Of a stretch of 64,000 nucleotides of DNA, positions 1 through 11,474 are shown piece by piece. A program made the position numbers and the translations under genes. The notes beneath the pieces were generated by a model. The model was not told the origin of the DNA. It did no database searches and saw only the letters and a list, made by a program, of their open reading frames with translations. Each line of letters opens with the position of its first letter. The first letter of the stretch is position 1. The DNA comes from Protopterus annectens (taxonomy: Eukaryota > Chordata > Ceratodontiformes > Protopteridae): the NCBI RefSeq assembly GCF_019279795.1, contig NC_056725.1, positions 1,749,328,916 to 1,749,392,915 of the forward strand, in the 5' to 3' direction.

Positions 1-473
1 TAGGGAAACCTCCATAAAAAAATTCTCCAAAGCCAACTTCATGCTACTCAAGTCAGAAGTGACAAACTTCATGATGCCCATGCAGATGGGAACTGAAAGT
101 TCAACTGCTGAATCCTACACTAAGGCACTGTACGAGCACATCCACTAGTGCATGAATTGTGCCATTCCAAATAGTACCAAGATGCTCTCCTCCAAAGAAG
201 TGAAGCCAATCTGGTGGTCCCCTGCGATAAACAAATTATACAACAGAAGGAAGAAACTGTTGCAGAAAAGAGGAAAATGCCAGGATGCAAAATACTCCCA
301 TACCAGCCTCTGTAAGAAGCTGAAATCTGTCATAAAATCCCCCAAAGTTAGTTATGAAAATAAAATTGCCAAAAGATTCCAAGCACAACCACAAGGCATT
401 CTATAGTTATGTCAAGTTTCTAAATGCCAAAGCTCAGATCTGCTCTGAGCTACAACAGAATGGCATTAAAATA
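1..473 (+). mobile_element. CR1-like LINE copy A1, 5' segment (partial)
   Basis: This is the part of ORF2 between the endonuclease and reverse transcriptase. In translation it resembles the same stretch of copies A4 (19190-19650) and A5 (about 26,650-27,090 on the minus strand), including a PxWWxPAINKLYNRR-type motif near 205-250 and a lysine-rich stretch after it. Stops and frameshifts show it is dead. The element is cut at 473, where an L2-like LINE (B1) is inserted, and resumes at 6226 with the sequence other copies show next. Its 5' end lies outside the window. Confidence 0.85.
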
Positions 474-1104
474 GTAGACGGTTCTGTATTGAGAGCGTAC
501 CTCTGTGCTGGCCAACAGCTCTACGTAGCTCCAGAAACTGTGTGGCTGATCTCACTCACTCTTCTCAGCTACCTAGCCAATACCTCCCCTTCATCCCCCC
601 TCTGCTCCCTCCACTTCCCTAGTGTATATTATTCTGGTGCTTCCTGAGGTTCCATATTTAAACTTCTCCTTCCCTGTTCCTGGTCATTACTGCTGTAGGC
701 TGCTTATGCACTCACCTGTAGGTCTCACTGTGTAACTATGTAACCTTTTTCTTACGTGTTACATTTATGTATTGCTCTGATTTTTGTGTGTTACTGTCCT
801 TAGTGCATTTTAAGCATACCAAACATAAGCTGCTCACTTTGCTCATTCTCAAACTGCTTAAGGTCTATACCCCTTCAAACACGTGTAGGTTCAAAAGGTC
901 CTATCTCACTTACAGGCACCGGACGCTGTACTGCTAACTCCATGCATTTATGTCTAGTTGCATATCACCTACCTTTTTCTTTCTGCTCATATGTTTGTAT
1001 TTCAGTATATAATGCTACATACCCCAAATAAGTCTCAGGATACTGTGGTAGTTTAACCTTACCTACCACAAGAATGTTTAAGCCTGTAGCTGACTAATTT
1101 CAGG

Positions 1105-1149
<45 letters not shown>

Positions 1150-2310
1150 CATTGCTATGCCGGTTTACTGTTTGCTTACTTACTAAGTATTTTTTGAACA
1201 GGGTGTAGTTGTTCTCAATATGAGCATTACACATTTTTGGTGTCCTCTGTAATTCTAGAAGTAGCATCAGGGTGATTTTCCTATTTTGTATTCCTATTGC
1301 ATTGTGGTATTTTTTGTTTTCTGAAGATATTTCATGCTGTATAATAAGGAGATACATTAGTATTTTTGCTGTAGTGTTTTTCTACTGTATAGTTATTTGT
1401 TACAGTGGTATTTTTGCTGAATATATTTCCTGCTGCATTGTAATTAGGTACTGTGTTTTCTACCCACTACCATAGTGTGAATTGCGAATCGTTTGTTTTA
1501 CATTAACTGCAAGAACATTATTCCTGTGATCTTACTGCTCTCTAGCTCCTTCTCTTTCTACCCGTCCATCCCCGCTATTCTGAACATCCCACCTTTCCCC
1601 TCTGTGTATTCCATCTTTATTTCCGACCTTCCTTGACTATTTCCTATGTTTCATTCTGTCCTATTCCTTATTAAAGCTTTCTACAGTTTGTATATATCTG
1701 CTTTCACTTCTTTTTCCGCTCACTCGAGTGTAACTGTACTCCCCCAGTCTTCAACAAAGCTGCCACGCAAACCTGCTCTCCCCAAAGAAAGACATCCCAA
1801 GGCATTTCCAACTGGTTCACTGCACTAGCGTGTATGTGATTTCACCTAAATTGTACATTTGTATTCCTTGTACTTCTATTTGGCAGTGCTCACACTTGCA
1901 GCCTGCAACAGACGTCTTTTCTACCCATACTATCTTCCTGCTAGCTACCCACTGTCCCATTTAAACCAATGTACAGTATTAAGAAATGTAGCCTCCTCTG
2001 TTTCTCTTCTTTGTTCCCATATCATACTATCGCTACTAGGTGGTATCACATACCCTCTTTTGTTTTACTGAATGGAGAGATACTTATAACTCCTAATCCC
2101 TGGCAAACCAAAGACATTGTAATAGGTTTTACCTGTGTATTTTTATCCTTTTGTAGTAAGCTAAACCCACAATACAAACAGTAGAAACTCACAGTAGTAG
2201 ACAATTCTGTATTGAGCTTACCTCTTTGCTTGCCAACAGCTCTACGTAGCTCCCAGAAACTGTGTGACTGACTGTTTCTCAGATTTCATCTCACTCACCC
2301 TTCTCAGCTC
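472..2310 (+). repeat. Large direct duplication in the 5' region of LINE B1
   Basis: About 110 bases starting at 472 (TAGTAGACGGTTCTGTATTG) recur with small differences at 2195, an offset of 1723 bases. The match runs through a shared CCAACAGCTCTACGTAGCTC block. I read this as two 5' untranslated or promoter monomers, the first about 1.72 kb long and the second running into the coding region. The span between them is AT-rich and otherwise featureless, apart from a TA tract. No ORF1 is recognisable here. Confidence 0.65.
1106..1146. repeat. (AT)n microsatellite
   Basis: An uninterrupted AT dinucleotide run of about 40 bases inside the 5' region of LINE B1. Confidence 0.95.
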
Positions 2311-2766
2311 TACCCGCTCCGTTTTCCCTGCGGGCTCACTCCGCTCCCCTACTGTACCCCCATATCCCACCCACCCCCAGCACACCTACACTTATACCTG
2401 TCTAACCCCTCCCATACTGGAAACACCCTATTGAAATTAGCCCTACCCTCCTATACATCTCTCCTTCTCCCTCCTCCTTTTATCTAGTTACCGTCTCTCT
2501 TATCTCCCATATCCTTCCGCTCCCTCTTTAAAACTCACTATCCTTTTATTATACTTATCTTCTCTCATCCACCTCCCCCCATCTCCCTCATATTCCCAAC
2601 ATACTATACTTCCAATCTTAAACATGCAAGTTAAAATATACTCCTATCCCTCTTCTTCTGACTACTCTACCTAACCACTCTCTCCCAATTCTCTTACTCC
2701 CGCCTTTCCATAACATACAACCTCTCTATATCTCAAAAAAGATTCACAATCCATATTTCACCCCAC

Positions 2767-2973
2767 TTGTACTTCCACAGCGACTCTCTCCTCCTTAGTA
2801 GAAAACTACTCCCTGTTATCTGTAACCCAAATACCATACCCACTAACACAGGCACTATACACTATGGTACCCCAACCTCTAACCTCAAACAGTGTAAATA
2901 CCTATCCTTTCTCCTCTCTCAACTAACCTCCATCCTCCTCTCTGGTGACATCCATCCAATCCCTGGACCCTGA
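2767..2973 (+). pseudogene. LINE B1 leader peptide ending in a 2A-like motif
   Basis: This 68-codon open frame ends LLSGDIHPIPGP and then a stop. Many L2/CR1-group LINEs begin their endonuclease protein with a GDxxxNPGP motif, which in some elements acts as a ribosome-skipping 2A peptide. Here the Asn before PGP is Ile, so skipping activity is unlikely. The endonuclease follows at 3041 in a different frame, so there is also a frameshift between them. The product was presumably the N-terminus of ORF2p. The start codon is uncertain. Confidence 0.5.
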
Positions 2974-3040
2974 AACAACCACTTCTCAAACTCAACTCCT
3001 ACACCGCAACCTATAAAGCCACATCGCAACCTATAAATCC

Positions 3041-3877
3041 TTGTGTTTTGCTACAATTAATGCCCAAAGCCTAGGCAATAAAATACCTGATTTCCATGCT
3101 TGGATCTCCCATAACAACCCTGACATTATCTCTTTCTCTAAAACATGGCTAAAACCACATATAAAAGACACTGAAATAACCCCACCCAGCTACAGACTCA
3201 TAGGAAATGACAGACCTCAGAAGAAAGGTGGGGGAGTAGCCATACTTTTCTCCTCCTCCTTAACACTAACACCCTATACTAAACCCACACCCCAGCTTGC
3301 TACTGCTGAACTAACCTCAGCCCTCCTAAAAGTTAACCATAAGAGTATATTCATAGCTACTCTTTACATACCTCCAGGCAACAATATCCCTATTCTTGAG
3401 GATATCCTGTCATGGTTTACCACTAACATAAACAATGAAACAATAATTCTAGGTGACGTTAATATTAACTGGTCTTCTATACGCTCACCTACATCCTCTC
3501 AGACTATTAACCTGTATAAATTCACTCAGATAATCAGTACTCCTACCAGACTCAACAAGGACAGCACTACAGACAGTATTCTGGATTGGCTACTAGTCTC
3601 CCAACCCAACAATATTTCTGACTGTGGCACCCTCCCTGACCCCCTCAGCGATCATCTGCCTGCCTTTGCATATCATTCTTCTTCACTTCTCCATCTACAG
3701 CACAAATATATCTCAACCTGTACCATAAAGAACTTCAACTCCCAAACCTTCACTGACACTTTAAAACATACAAATTGGAACGTCCTAAAAACCCTTCCTG
3801 TGGATGCTGCTGGCTCTCACTTCAACTCAGTATTTACTAATCTGCTAAACTGCTTTGCCCCCTTCAGAACCAAATGA
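3041..3877 (+). pseudogene. LINE B1 endonuclease domain (APE-type)
   Basis: This 278-codon frame encodes the exonuclease-endonuclease-phosphatase fold used to nick target DNA. Visible motifs are INAQS near residue 6, SKTWL near 33 where the family has a catalytic Glu (xETWL), GGGVAIL near 64, LGDVNINW near 140 and SDHLPA near 204. The Glu to Lys change would remove a metal-binding residue. The frame stops at 3875-3877 before the linker to the reverse transcriptase, and that linker (3880-4350) holds further stops. Preceded by the 2A-like leader and followed by the RT. Confidence 0.85.
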
Positions 3878-4359
3878 GTCAAACCTAAAACTGCCCCTTG
3901 GTTAACCAGAGAGACTAAAACCCTTATGCATCTCTGAGACAAATCTTGGAAATACTATCAAAAATTCAAAACACCCAACTCCCTGTCCGAATACAAGCAG
4001 CTTCGTAATCAGGTAAAAAACAAATGGCTATCAACCAAAAATCCTACTATTCCAGACTTCAAAATAACCATAAAACCAACCAAAAAAATTCTGGAACAGT
4101 ATCTCCTCAGTCCTCCATCCTGGCAAAAAAGATAACCCCTGCCCTGACCCCATCTCATCTGACCATGTCCTAGCTACTCAATTCAATTCCTTTTTTACTG
4201 ACTCAATAGCCAAACTCACCTCATCATTCTCTAATAATATTTCTACTCACACCTCACCCCATACATCTAATCCTATACCTCCTTCCTCCAATTATATTCA
4301 TCTCCCTCCTTTTTTTCTCAAGCCTATTTCTACACACATCATTCAAAAACTCCTACTAA

Positions 4360-5890
4360 AACTAAAACCCTGTTTTAATGCCCCTGACAACATGCCATCT
4401 AACTTCCTCAAACTAGCTGCTGATGGCATAACAGTACCTATCTAATAATCTAATAAATTGTTCTATCCAAGAATCTTATGTACCCCTTCTTTGGAAAAAA
4501 AATCCTTCATCATTCCCCTCCATAAAGGGGGAAGCAATTCTACAATTTCCAATTTCTGCCCAATAGCTAGTCTGTCTCCTGTCTCAAAAATTCTCTAAAA
4601 ATGTATCCATCTAAAACTCCTACCCTACCTGTTAGACATTCAACTGATGACCCGTACTCAACATGGTTTCAGAGATGGTCACAGCCCCAGTATTGCCTTG
4701 CTCACCTTTCATGAAATCATTAACTCTGCTCGTGATTCCAGCAACATAGTATCTACCCTCCTCATCGACTTATCTAAGGCCTTCGATACTGTATCCCACA
4801 AACTCCTCTTGACCAAGCTCTCTCATCTCAACTTATCCTCGTCCTCCATCAACTGGTTCACCAGCTACCTCTCAGATAGAGAATAAGTGGAATAATTGTA
4901 CTTCTTCCTTCATCCACACTCCAACTGGTGTCCCTCAAGGCTCAATACTGGGCCCCTTACTATTCAACATTTTTATCAATGACTTCTATCAGAACATCCC
5001 CAATGTGAAACTTGTCCAATACGCAGATGACCCTACCATCAATTGCTCCACCAATTATCTCCTTAAACTTATGGATCTAACCCAAGACGCCTTTTCCCGC
5101 ACTGAAAATTGGATGCTAGATAACCATTTAGCTCTCAATGCATCTAAATCCAAAGTTATGGTATTCACCCCCTCCAGACTCACCAAAATTGACAAAGCAT
5201 CCTTCCCTATTGTCAGCCAAAACAAGACCTCTATAGAAATTGTTCCCTATACTAAGCTATTAGGAGTCCTTATTGATGATCAATTAAAATTCGACACACA
5301 CCTACAAACTAATATTAAAAAAACTCATCAGAAGCTTGGAATGCTATATTACCACAACCGCTACCTTACTCCCTCAACCAAACAACTACTAGCTACCAAA
5401 TACCTTATTCCCTCACTCCTATATGCAGCCCCTCTCCTTACTAATCTTCAGTCCTCTCCTTACTAATCTTCAGTCTACCCTCAAATCTAAACTATCTTCC
5501 TGCTACAATAAAATATCTAAGTTTGCCACCGGATGCAACTCCTCCACTCATCACTATGACTCCCTCCATTCCCTAAAGTGGTTGGAACTTCCCAACTACC
5601 TGACATACATTCAACTCACAAATGCACATAAGCTTATTTTCAAACCCTCTAACTGTCCATCCCTCTCCGCCACCCTAAAACTGCACCAGCCACATAGATT
5701 ACTCATATCCAACAAACAATATGTCCTTGAAGTTTACAAACCCATACGTACTCCAGGACAACTCTTACTTTCTCCCTTGCCACATCCTGGAATTCACTTC
5801 CCCTTCACATTAAAACTGCCCATAATCCCTTCACATTAGAACTGCCCATAATCCCTCCACCTTTAAGAGCTTACTTCACTCTCGTCTCTC
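4360..5890 (+). pseudogene. LINE B1 reverse transcriptase and C-terminal region
   Basis: A reverse transcriptase broken across frames. Recognisable blocks are APDNMPSNFLK (about 4381), IPLHKGGSN (about 4514), TQHGFRDGHS (about 4653), LLIDLSKAFDTVSH (about 4762), TPTGVPQGSILGPLLFNIF (about 4918) and QYADD (about 5017), the last being the catalytic YxDD. The C-terminal LINE domain runs from about 5250 to 5880 and includes a short local duplication near 5446-5475 (TCTCCTTACTAATCTTCAGTC twice). Stops at several points show it is inactive. It performed target-primed reverse transcription of the element RNA. Confidence 0.85.
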
Positions 5891-6132
5891 CTCCCTCTGG
5901 GAATGCTCCTGCCCTCACCCCACCTGATGATTTCCTCCCCCTTCATCATTCCTATCCCAATCTCAACCAAAGAACCCCCAATAAATCAGTTGAATTTACA
6001 TTCTCATTTCAATGTTGTATTTGTATGAGCTCATAAATATTGTGCATTACTTGTGATTATTAATTCTCTTGTAAATGTTATTACTTGTAATTTTTGTGTC
6101 TTCTGTTTTTGTAAATATTGCAAATACTCTCA

Positions 6133-6225
6133 TTACTGGAGCTTTTCTCCCTGGGCCTCCATTGAAAATGGGCTCAACATGGCCCAACGGACATTCCCAA
6201 TTAACAAACTGCAAATAAATAAATA
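6133..6225 (+). other. LINE family B 3' terminus
   Basis: The 3' end reads GGAGCTTTTCTCCCTGGGCC, then TCCATTGAAAATGGG, CCCAACGGAC and AATTAACAAA, then AAATAA repeats. The same block ends B4 (to 13447), B3 (to 16340) and, reversed, B2 (from 11475). The GGGCC...TGGCCC and CCATTGAAAATGG parts can pair, suggesting a recognition hairpin for the reverse transcriptase. The conserved block plus a short microsatellite tail is typical of L2/CR1-group LINEs. Confidence 0.75.
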
Positions 6226-7830
6226 TACTGATCCCAAGGATATTGCCCATATCCTGGCAAATCGATTCAGTGCCAACTTCACCCCCCCCGTCACCCCCTA
6301 AAGAGCCCATCTCAATACCAAATTATTACAAAATTCCAGTAATCATGGCCACACAGGTAAAAAATGCACTCTCCAAATCTAAGAATACAGCATCCGTGGG
6401 ACCAGACAACATCCCGGGCTGTGTACTACATGAACTACAAAATGAACTGGCACCTCATCTAAGTGTCATGTTTAATCATAGCCTCACCTCAGGCTTCGTG
6501 CCCAATGAGTGGCGCACAGCTACAGTTATCCCACTCCACAAGGGGGGATCCACCTTGGATCCCGGGAACTATCGTCCCATCAGTCTGATGAGCCTGATCT
6601 GCAAAGCCATGGAATGCATTATCATGGAACTTATAAACAAAGGCATTGGCAACCTTCAAACACTGGCCCCACCCAATTTGGTTTCTTAAAGGGCCGATCT
6701 TGTCTCCTCAAACGGATTGACTTCTTCAAATCAGTCTCCAGAGGCATTGACAAGAATAAGGCGGTCCACACAGCCTATCTGGACCTCACCAAGGCCTTCG
6801 ATGCCATCCCCCACTTTGGAATCATAGATAAACTTACTAAGCTGGACATTAATCCCCATGTCACTTGATGGGTTGCCAACTGGCTTACTGACAGAGCCCA
6901 CACTGTAAAAGTAGCTGACGCAAAATCCAGCTCCATACAAGTGACAAGTGGAGTACCTCAGGGTTCAGTACTGGGACTGCTCTTGTTTGGCATCTACTTC
7001 TCTGAAGTGCAGGCCAGCACTAAGGGACTCTGGCTAACAAAGTTCGCAGATGACTGCAAACTGGGAGCCATTATTGAATCCCCAAATGATGTGGATATTC
7101 TATAAAAGGGCGTTACAGAAACAGATGCTTGGTGCCAGAGCCATGGGCTCAAGCTAAATGCCAAGAAGTGTATAGTTATCCCCGTTGGGGAAAACCATTT
7201 ACCCATGAATTACCACATAAGTGGCAGTGCACTAAATACCGGAAGTGTGATAAGGGACTTAGGGACACAGATGGACAGTGGTCTCACCTTCGATAACCAC
7301 ATCTCCACAACAGTCAGGAAATCCTTCTATGTGGCACACCTCATCACTAAGGGCTTTTCATCCAGAAAAAAGGAGGTCATTGTCCCACTGTACTCATCCC
7401 TCATTAGACCCATTATAAAGTACAATGCCCCATTTGGTATGTACCTCACAAGACATCTGCAACAACTGGAAAGACCACAGAAATACCTCACTAAAAGAAT
7501 CACAGGCCGAAATCAGATACCCTATGCTGACAGTCTAAAAAATCTCTCGCTATACTCGATCTCAGCTTAACATAAGCCCAGAGCTATTGGACATGCTACA
7601 CTTATCACAATCCATCAGAGCCACACACTCCAGGACTCTAAACCTGGTCATCACAATGATTAAAACATGCTGGAGGGATAGATTTCTCACCCAGAGACTC
7701 CGCCATACATGTCAAGCTGAGTGCTTCTTTGGCCGTTTTCAAAAGGAACCTTGATGATTGGATGGGAGATAGGAAATTCACCCCAGAGATCACGTTGGTC
7801 ACCCTGATAGAGAGGGGACCAGGGAAATAA
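6226..7830 (+). pseudogene. LINE A1 ORF2 reverse transcriptase
   Basis: Reverse transcriptase of the CR1 type, broken by stops and frameshifts. Blocks in order: SVGPDNIPGCVLHEL (about 6394), VIPLHKGG (about 6525), NYRPISLMSL (about 6568), FLKGRSCLL (about 6683), AYLDLTKAFDAIPH (about 6772), GVPQGSVLG (about 6951), KFADDCKLG (about 7039, catalytic FADD) and the C-terminal VPLYSSLIRPIIKYNAPFGM (about 7383). Frame changes occur near 6690, 6870, 7105 and 7570. It belongs to the same protein as the A1 fragment at 1-473. Confidence 0.85.
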
Positions 7831-7913
7831 ATATTCTGGGAAGAAATATCCAGGAAATTGTTATGGCTAGGCTTGTATAGGCCCTAGGGCTGATAGCCTA
7901 GTACCAGCCTATG
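6226..7913 (+). mobile_element. CR1-like LINE copy A1, 3' segment
   Basis: Continuation of A1 after the B1 insertion. It holds the reverse transcriptase, C-terminal region and 3' end. The last 50 bases carry the family's stem (CTAGGCT at 7867 pairing with AGCCTAG at 7895) and the terminal CTATGAACCTA. A piece of about 50 bases is missing near 7570 compared with A4, removing the residues around the GDLCLTYK motif. Confidence 0.88.
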
Positions 7914-9239
7914 AACCTAATCACTAAAACAGTACTTTTCCATCTGTATGTGTTAAAGCCTCCTTTTCCAGTACACTTCTGTTATGTAGATGGATATGAA
8001 CAATATAATGTCTGCTGTAAATGCTTGTATTCAATAGATTGCTTTATTGCAAATGTTGGCCTAATGGACATTTTTCATTTCTGGTGTATGGATAATTTGT
8101 ACAGAATGGATGGGTTACAGGACAGTGAATTCTAGGTGGAAATATCTTGACACATTGGTAATACTGACATATTTGTAAACAGGGTCAAGATGTGAAGTAG
8201 GATGTCTTAGCTGCACTGTCTCCAAAATTATTTTATAAAAACACAAGAAATTTGAATGATAAAATATGTATATAATGGGACATGTCTTGCATATGAGTTC
8301 AGTAAATGTTGGTAGGAATATGTTACAAATGAATTCAGGAAATGTTAGTATTGTCACATTTAACGTGATGAAAAAATATTGAATGTGGAAGACCTTAACC
8401 TTTTATTAGAAATTTCACTGCAATGGGAAATATGGTACAGCAAGAGGAGGAGGGGTATGCCTTGCTATATGGAAGAACTAATTATAATCTGTGGGTTTTA
8501 AGAATCCGTCTTCCCTGTTTACCTTAACAGTCATTATAAACTGGGCTGGCGTTTGATAGTGGTTACTTCCAGACCCCCTGATAGCAATGCTGATGATCTG
8601 GTTGTTAATTCTTATTTTACAGTCACTTATCATTGATTTGAATCCAATAGTTATTAGAAATTCTAATTTGCCACATATTGGGTGGAGTATGTTGTATAAG
8701 AAGAAACACTACAATAAGCTCTTAACCAATGTCATTTTTGCAGGCACCTCAGTTCATGTTATGAAAGTATCAAGCATAATCTGTTCTGTTTTAGAGATAC
8801 AGTAACATGTCAGGGATTTGATATTTATGTTAGTTTTCTTCCTCCACTCACTAATTTTGACCATACAGTTATATCAATCCAAGTGACTTTGGATGTTAAA
8901 ACTTGGTAAATCATAGCCCCTGAGCAAACATAAATTCAGTTAATTAATTCTAGCAAAAGAAAAATAGCAAAGACCTGTGTCACTTCTTGGATGGTGCTTA
9001 CAAACTTGAACTAAGAGTATGACATGCATGAGATGAATTCCCAAGGACCATTGGGATATCATAATAAGCAAGGTTAATAATTATGGTTTAGTTAAGGAAA
9101 AACGTGATTCTGTAGTTCTGACATTGTAGTCTTTGTACCTAAAAATTAAAATGTGTTGTTAACAAGAATAAATAAAGTATACAAAGTTTGTAAGTTAAGA
9201 CATAAAGGCATATGCTGATATAAAAAAAAACAAAGATTT
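7914..9239. other. AT-rich interval, no gene recognised
   Basis: Between the end of A1 and the start of A3. I see only short open frames without family motifs, no repeat junctions and no splice-flanked exon. It may be intron or intergenic background. Confidence 0.6.
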
Positions 9240-11140
9240 CTTTATTTGAAGGCTGACATAAAAAATAAAATAGCTACCCAATTCAAAGACAATCACAAGG
9301 CATTGTTTAGTTATGTTCTTAATCTCAAAAGCACAATGCAGGAATGCACTGAGCTGATTGTGAATGATGTTACCTACACCAAGGCTGAAGGTATAGCTAA
9401 CCTACTGGCCAATAAATTTAGCTGTCATTTGCCCCTCTGTCTCTTCTACCTGTCCTTCCAGATATACCTGAAACTCTCATCTCAAGCTATCACACAAGTC
9501 CAATACCTAAAAGTGCTATCCAAAGCTAAAAATTCTGCATCTGTTGGTCCTGACAATATCCCTGGATGCATCTTAAAAAGCATGAAGCACAATGTAGTCA
9601 CACCCGTAACAACACTGTTCAAGTTCAGCTTCCATACGGGTTTTGTACCAACCTGCAGGCATTTACAAACCCATAAATCTGACCAGTCTCTCATGCAAAG
9701 CCATGGAAAGACTTGTTATAGAATTAATCAATCTGAATATAAGAAACCTTCTAACACTAGACCTGTCTCAGCCTGGATTCATCAAGTGCAAGTCATGCTT
9801 ATTCAGCCTGGTGGATTTTTTTTGAAAAGGTCATCAAAGGAATGGATGAAGGCAAAACAGTACATACTGCAACCTGGTCAAAGCTTTTGACATATGTTCC
9901 CACTTAGGCATAGAAAAGCTAAATAAACTGGGAATAAACCCATATGTCACTTGCTGGATTGCCAGAGGGCTCACAGATAGGATGCAGATAATTAAAAGAG
10001 GGGAAGCCTGTATAAAGAGACCAGTCACCAGTGGAGTCCTCCTGGGTTCTGAGTTGGAACCTCTCCTGTTTGGCATGTACATTTCTGAAGTAAAAGCAAA
10101 TACAAAAGGGCTCTGGCTGACTATGTGTGCAGATGACTGCAAGCTAGGAGCAGTTATTAAATCTCCAAATAACTTGGCCATCTTGCAGAAAAGCTGATCT
10201 CAAGTAAATAACTGGTGTCAAACTCATGGTCTGAAACAGAATTCCAAAACATGTATTATTGTATCTTTTGGGAAGTCATCTACCCCAGCGGACCACCACA
10301 TTGACAATATGCTCCTAAGAGCTGACCCAGTTGTACAACTTTTGGGAACTTATGTGGGCAGTGACCTAACTTTTGACCAACATGTTTCTATTGTAAAAAA
10401 GTCCTGCTATATTTCACAGCTTATAAATAAAGGGTAAGACGTTGTCCGGTTCGATTCTCAGCTAGAGCGTCTTCTGCGTGGAGATATGCATGAATGGGCA
10501 TACCTTCGTTGAAGGTTGTGTGTCAGGGCTGATAACTCGACACGTAAAAATCAACTACCAATCATTAGCGGACCGGAGTTCCACTGTGGCGACCCCTAAC
10601 CAGGAAAAGCCAAAAGACACAAACAAACAATAAACAAAGGGATTGTGTTGAGATCTATGAATGTTATTGTCCCCTTTTACTCAACCCTCATTAGGGCAGT
10701 CATTGAATATAATGCCCCCTTTGGTATGTATCTGTCCAGACACATGCAACACCTGGAATGCCCACAGAAATACCTTACTAAAAGGATACAAAGACTAAAC
10801 ACAAATCCTACATGGGCCGACTCAAAGCACTGTCACTATGCACAGTATCCTACAGACTGCTAAGAGGCGGCCTGTGTCTGGCATACAAGGCATCCTCCGA
10901 TCCATTACTGAGTAATTTACTGCACATCAGCAAGTCAAATGGCATCATAAATACTTGATGTAGGGATGTAAAACCTTTTCTGCGATATCAACAGAATGGC
11001 TTGGAGGGGCAGGTATATTTTGCAGAGGCTACTACTGTAGTAGAACAGACTTCCAATCCACATAAAACAAAGTTCATCCTTGCCCATTTTGAAGCACAAT
11101 TTAGATCTATGGATGGGAGACACAACATTTACCCCAGGAC
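9240..11140 (+). mobile_element. CR1-like LINE copy A3, decayed, with a SINE inside
   Basis: A 5'-truncated and diverged family A copy. It begins in the linker before the reverse transcriptase (ADIKNKIATQFKDNHKALFSYV at 9252) and continues through SVGPDNIPGCIL (about 9540), CADDCKLGA (about 10129, catalytic ADD kept) and the C-terminal YNAPFGMYLSRH (about 10710). It ends near 11140 at the WMGDTTFTPG-like stretch, without the 3' stem-loop. Several deletions, for instance near 9650, and many frameshifts make it older than A2, A4 and A5. A SINE sits at 10435-10629. Confidence 0.8.
10435..10629 (+). mobile_element. V-SINE/HE1/DANA-like SINE, 5'-truncated
   Basis: This matches the fuller SINE at 23436-23656 from its CAAGATGTTGTCC region to the 3' end. 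It keeps the polymerase III B box GTTCGATTC and the tail GTTCCACTGTGGCGACCCCT. It is flanked by near-identical 12-base target duplications (ATAAATAAAGGG at 10423, ATAAACAAAGGG at 10630). The A3 sequence resumes directly after it. Confidence 0.88.
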
Positions 11141-11474
11141 TGCCCCTTTAGTACTAAAGTACAGATGCAGCTCCTAAGTGCTTTATATCACGCACGAGTT
11201 CCCTCAGATTATCTGCGGTATGATCCCAGTTATTTTTATCAGGGGCAGTATATAATTATTGACCATTGGGATGGGTAAGGCCAGTCCATAACCAAATGGG
11301 ATAGGTAATTTGGACACACAAAGGGAAACTGGCTAGACTTAAAATGGCCTGCAAGGGAGGCTGCCCTATAGTACTTTCCAATGAACTGACCTGCACTACT
11401 CTGACTGGAGGGTCCTAGTAGAGCTGTGATATTGCATTATGTAACAATGAAAACATAGATAAATAAAACTCTGT
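11141..11474. other. Unassigned gap between A3 and B2
   Basis: About 330 bases with no motif, repeat or open frame that I can place. Confidence 0.5.

Larger units (their letters stand above)
474..6225 (+). mobile_element. L2-like LINE copy B1, near full length, inserted in A1
   Basis: This is a non-LTR retrotransposon of about 5.75 kb. In order it has a 1.7 kb repeated 5' region, a short ORF ending in a 2A-like motif, an apurinic-type endonuclease, a reverse transcriptase with YADD, and a 3' end of AAATAA repeats. The same 3' end recurs in B2, B3 and B4. The junctions are clear because the A1 sequence is continuous across the gap: AAATA at 469-473 meets TACTGATCC at 6226. The clade (L2-like within the CR1/L2 group) is inferred from EN and RT motifs. 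Several stops and frameshifts make it non-functional. Confidence 0.85.
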
